A stretch of DNA of 7,284 nt from Chromatiales bacterium (lineage in GTDB: Bacteria; Pseudomonadota; Gammaproteobacteria; Chromatiales; Chromatiaceae): the NCBI GenBank assembly GCA_024639625.1, contig JAHEIA010000156.1, positions 1 to 7,284 on the forward strand, written 5' to 3'. A program made the position numbers and the translations under genes. Positions 6,497-7,284 of this stretch are shown here, in pieces (within the stretch, counting starts at the first letter, position 1; every line of letters begins with the position of its first letter). Below the pieces are notes generated by a model, which had not been told where the DNA came from, did not search any database, and saw nothing but the letters and a program-made list of their open reading frames with translations.

Positions 6497-6632
6497 TCCT
6501 CGCTCCGCCTGGCTGGATACAAGAGCCGAAATCGGGAACCCACGTGCCCCCTTTTTGCCAAATGGTGAATGACGGGTTTTCCGGTCGAACAAGCGCTCTG
6601 CCAAAACAGCGCAGTTTGTAAGTCACGATTTC
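6497..6632 (-). other. gap between the GAF gene and the FimX-like gene
   Basis: The 136 bases contain no recognised gene. An inverted repeat (GCGCT 6593-6597 with AGCGC 6608-6612, flanked by ACAA/TTGT at 6589-6592 and 6616-6619) begins 14 bases after the GAF-gene stop and could be a weak terminator, but it has no T-run. No good sigma-70 promoter is apparent for the downstream gene. Co-transcription with the GAF gene is possible but unproven. Confidence 0.4.
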
Positions 6633-7284
6633 TCAAGCAGTATAGCAGGCCTGGCCCAAGCCCTCGCTGAGCTCCTCCGGATCGGTGGACTTGGCGCGCT
6701 TTTTTTTCAGAGACAACATCAAGCGGGAATTCATTACCGATACCGAGGCGTGTTGGCCGAAGATCGTGGCGAGGCGCATCTGACTGTCTGTGAATTCCTG
6801 CTCGCCCTCGGTGGAGCCCAGGTTCATCACGCCGATGACCTCGTTCTTCAGCTTGAGCGGGATGCACATCGAGGATTGCACCTGGCCTGCCAACGCTGTC
6901 GGGCTGACGAAGCGCTCGTCGGTTTGCGCGTCGCTGTTGAGCAGGATGGGCTCGCCGCTCTGCGCGACCCAACCAGCGACTCCTTGGCCGACTTGTTGCC
7001 TGGTTCCCAGCACGACCTTGTCGGGCAGGCCCATGGCACTAGCGATGAATAGGTATTGTTTGCGGCCGTCCAACAGCATGATGGATCCGCGATTCCCCTT
7101 TACCAATTCCAAGGCGGCCCGTAATGCCGTGCCGGGCACCTTCTCGTCTTCCAACTCGTCGTTCACCAAACTGATGGCTCGGTAGAGATTCGTGATCCTG
7201 GCCAGCAAACCCTCGACTTCAGCCGCCTTCCCTCTTTCATGCTTGAGTTCGTGGCGTTCATCCTCCAGTTCCCCCCCGAGCCGG
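6633..7284 (-). CDS. GAF-domain protein, 5' end outside the window
   Basis: The frame is open from the right edge (first complete codon 7283-7281) to TGA at 6635-6633, giving 216 visible residues with no ATG start, so the N-terminus is probably beyond the window. The first 50 or so residues are charged and heptad-like (GELEDERHELKHERGKAAEVEGLLARI), suggesting a coiled coil or signalling helix. One GAF domain follows (about visible residues 60-195), with SIMLLD, VGQGVAGWVAQSGEPIL, SSMCIPLKLKNEVIGVMNLG and a final helix. GAF domains bind small ligands such as cyclic nucleotides or haem, or mediate dimerisation; the ligand cannot be told here. No output domain follows: the C-terminus is a short basic/acidic tail (LSLKKKRAKSTDPEELSEG). 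The missing N-terminus may carry another domain. It lies upstream of the degenerate GGDEF-EAL gene on the same strand, suggesting a shared signalling role. Product beyond domain level is unknown. Confidence 0.85.
   Translation of the reverse strand, partial: RLGGELEDERHELKHERGKAAEVEGLLARITNLYRAISLVNDELEDEKVPGTALRAALELVKGNRGSIMLLDGRKQYLFIASAMGLPDKVVLGTRQQVGQGVAGWVAQSGEPILLNSDAQTDERFVSPTALAGQVQSSMCIPLKLKNEVIGVMNLGSTEGEQEFTDSQMRLATIFGQHASVSVMNSRLMLSLKKKRAKSTDPEELSEGLGQACYTA

Noticed and set aside
6544..6561. Sigma-54-like GG-N10-GC pattern on the - strand (TTGGCA ... GGGCAC)
   Set aside because: Only the invariant GG and GC and the upstream half fit; the -12 half lacks the TT of TTGC, and the pattern is short enough to arise by chance.
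6593..6707. The GAF and REC-REC-GGDEF-EAL genes as one gene split by a frameshift
   Set aside because: The frame of the downstream gene has a stop at 6623-6625 between the two, and neither frame carries homologous-looking linker sequence, so they are treated as separate genes.
6391..6972. - strand open frame of 193 codons overlapping the GAF gene
   Set aside because: As a gene of its own it has shadow-like composition (Arg, Ala, Pro, His rich). It is kept only as the -1 frame that a slippage event could enter.

Overview
The window looks like a chromosomal segment of a moderately GC-rich gammaproteobacterium. The order alaS - lysC - csrA - tRNA-Ser(GCU), all on the + strand, is the arrangement I recall around alaS/lysC/rsmA in Pseudomonas, and the encoded CsrA is close to the enterobacterial and pseudomonad form. 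I cannot name the genus from sequence alone.

Left half (1-4090, + strand). The 3' three quarters of alaS (alanyl-tRNA synthetase) enters from the left edge. After a 164-base gap with promoter-like elements and a perfect 16-bp palindrome comes lysC, a 411-residue aspartate kinase with two C-terminal ACT domains. It also has a well-placed internal ribosome binding site and ATG that could give a separate regulatory subunit. A 317-base non-coding stretch then holds two good -10 hexamers and a leader rich in GGA motifs, leading to csrA (62 residues, global RNA-binding regulator). Next come a tRNA-Ser(GCU) gene with encoded CCA and a textbook Rho-independent terminator that should work in both directions.

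Right half (4091-7284, - strand). Two signalling genes point back toward the tRNA. The first in reading order is a partial GAF-domain protein cut by the right edge. The second, about 140 bases downstream, encodes a REC-REC-GGDEF-EAL protein in which the GGDEF signature, the EAL signature and the aligned metal and catalytic positions of the EAL domain have all been replaced, and the second receiver lacks its phospho-acceptor Asp. This looks like a FimX-type c-di-GMP effector or scaffold rather than an enzyme. It is the most interesting item in the window, followed by the possible autoregulatory csrA leader and the internal start in lysC.

No CRISPR array, insertion sequence, toxin-antitoxin pair or phage gene was seen. 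The switch of strand and gene type immediately after the tRNA-Ser terminator may be a lineage-specific junction, but there is no integrase and no duplicated tRNA end in view.
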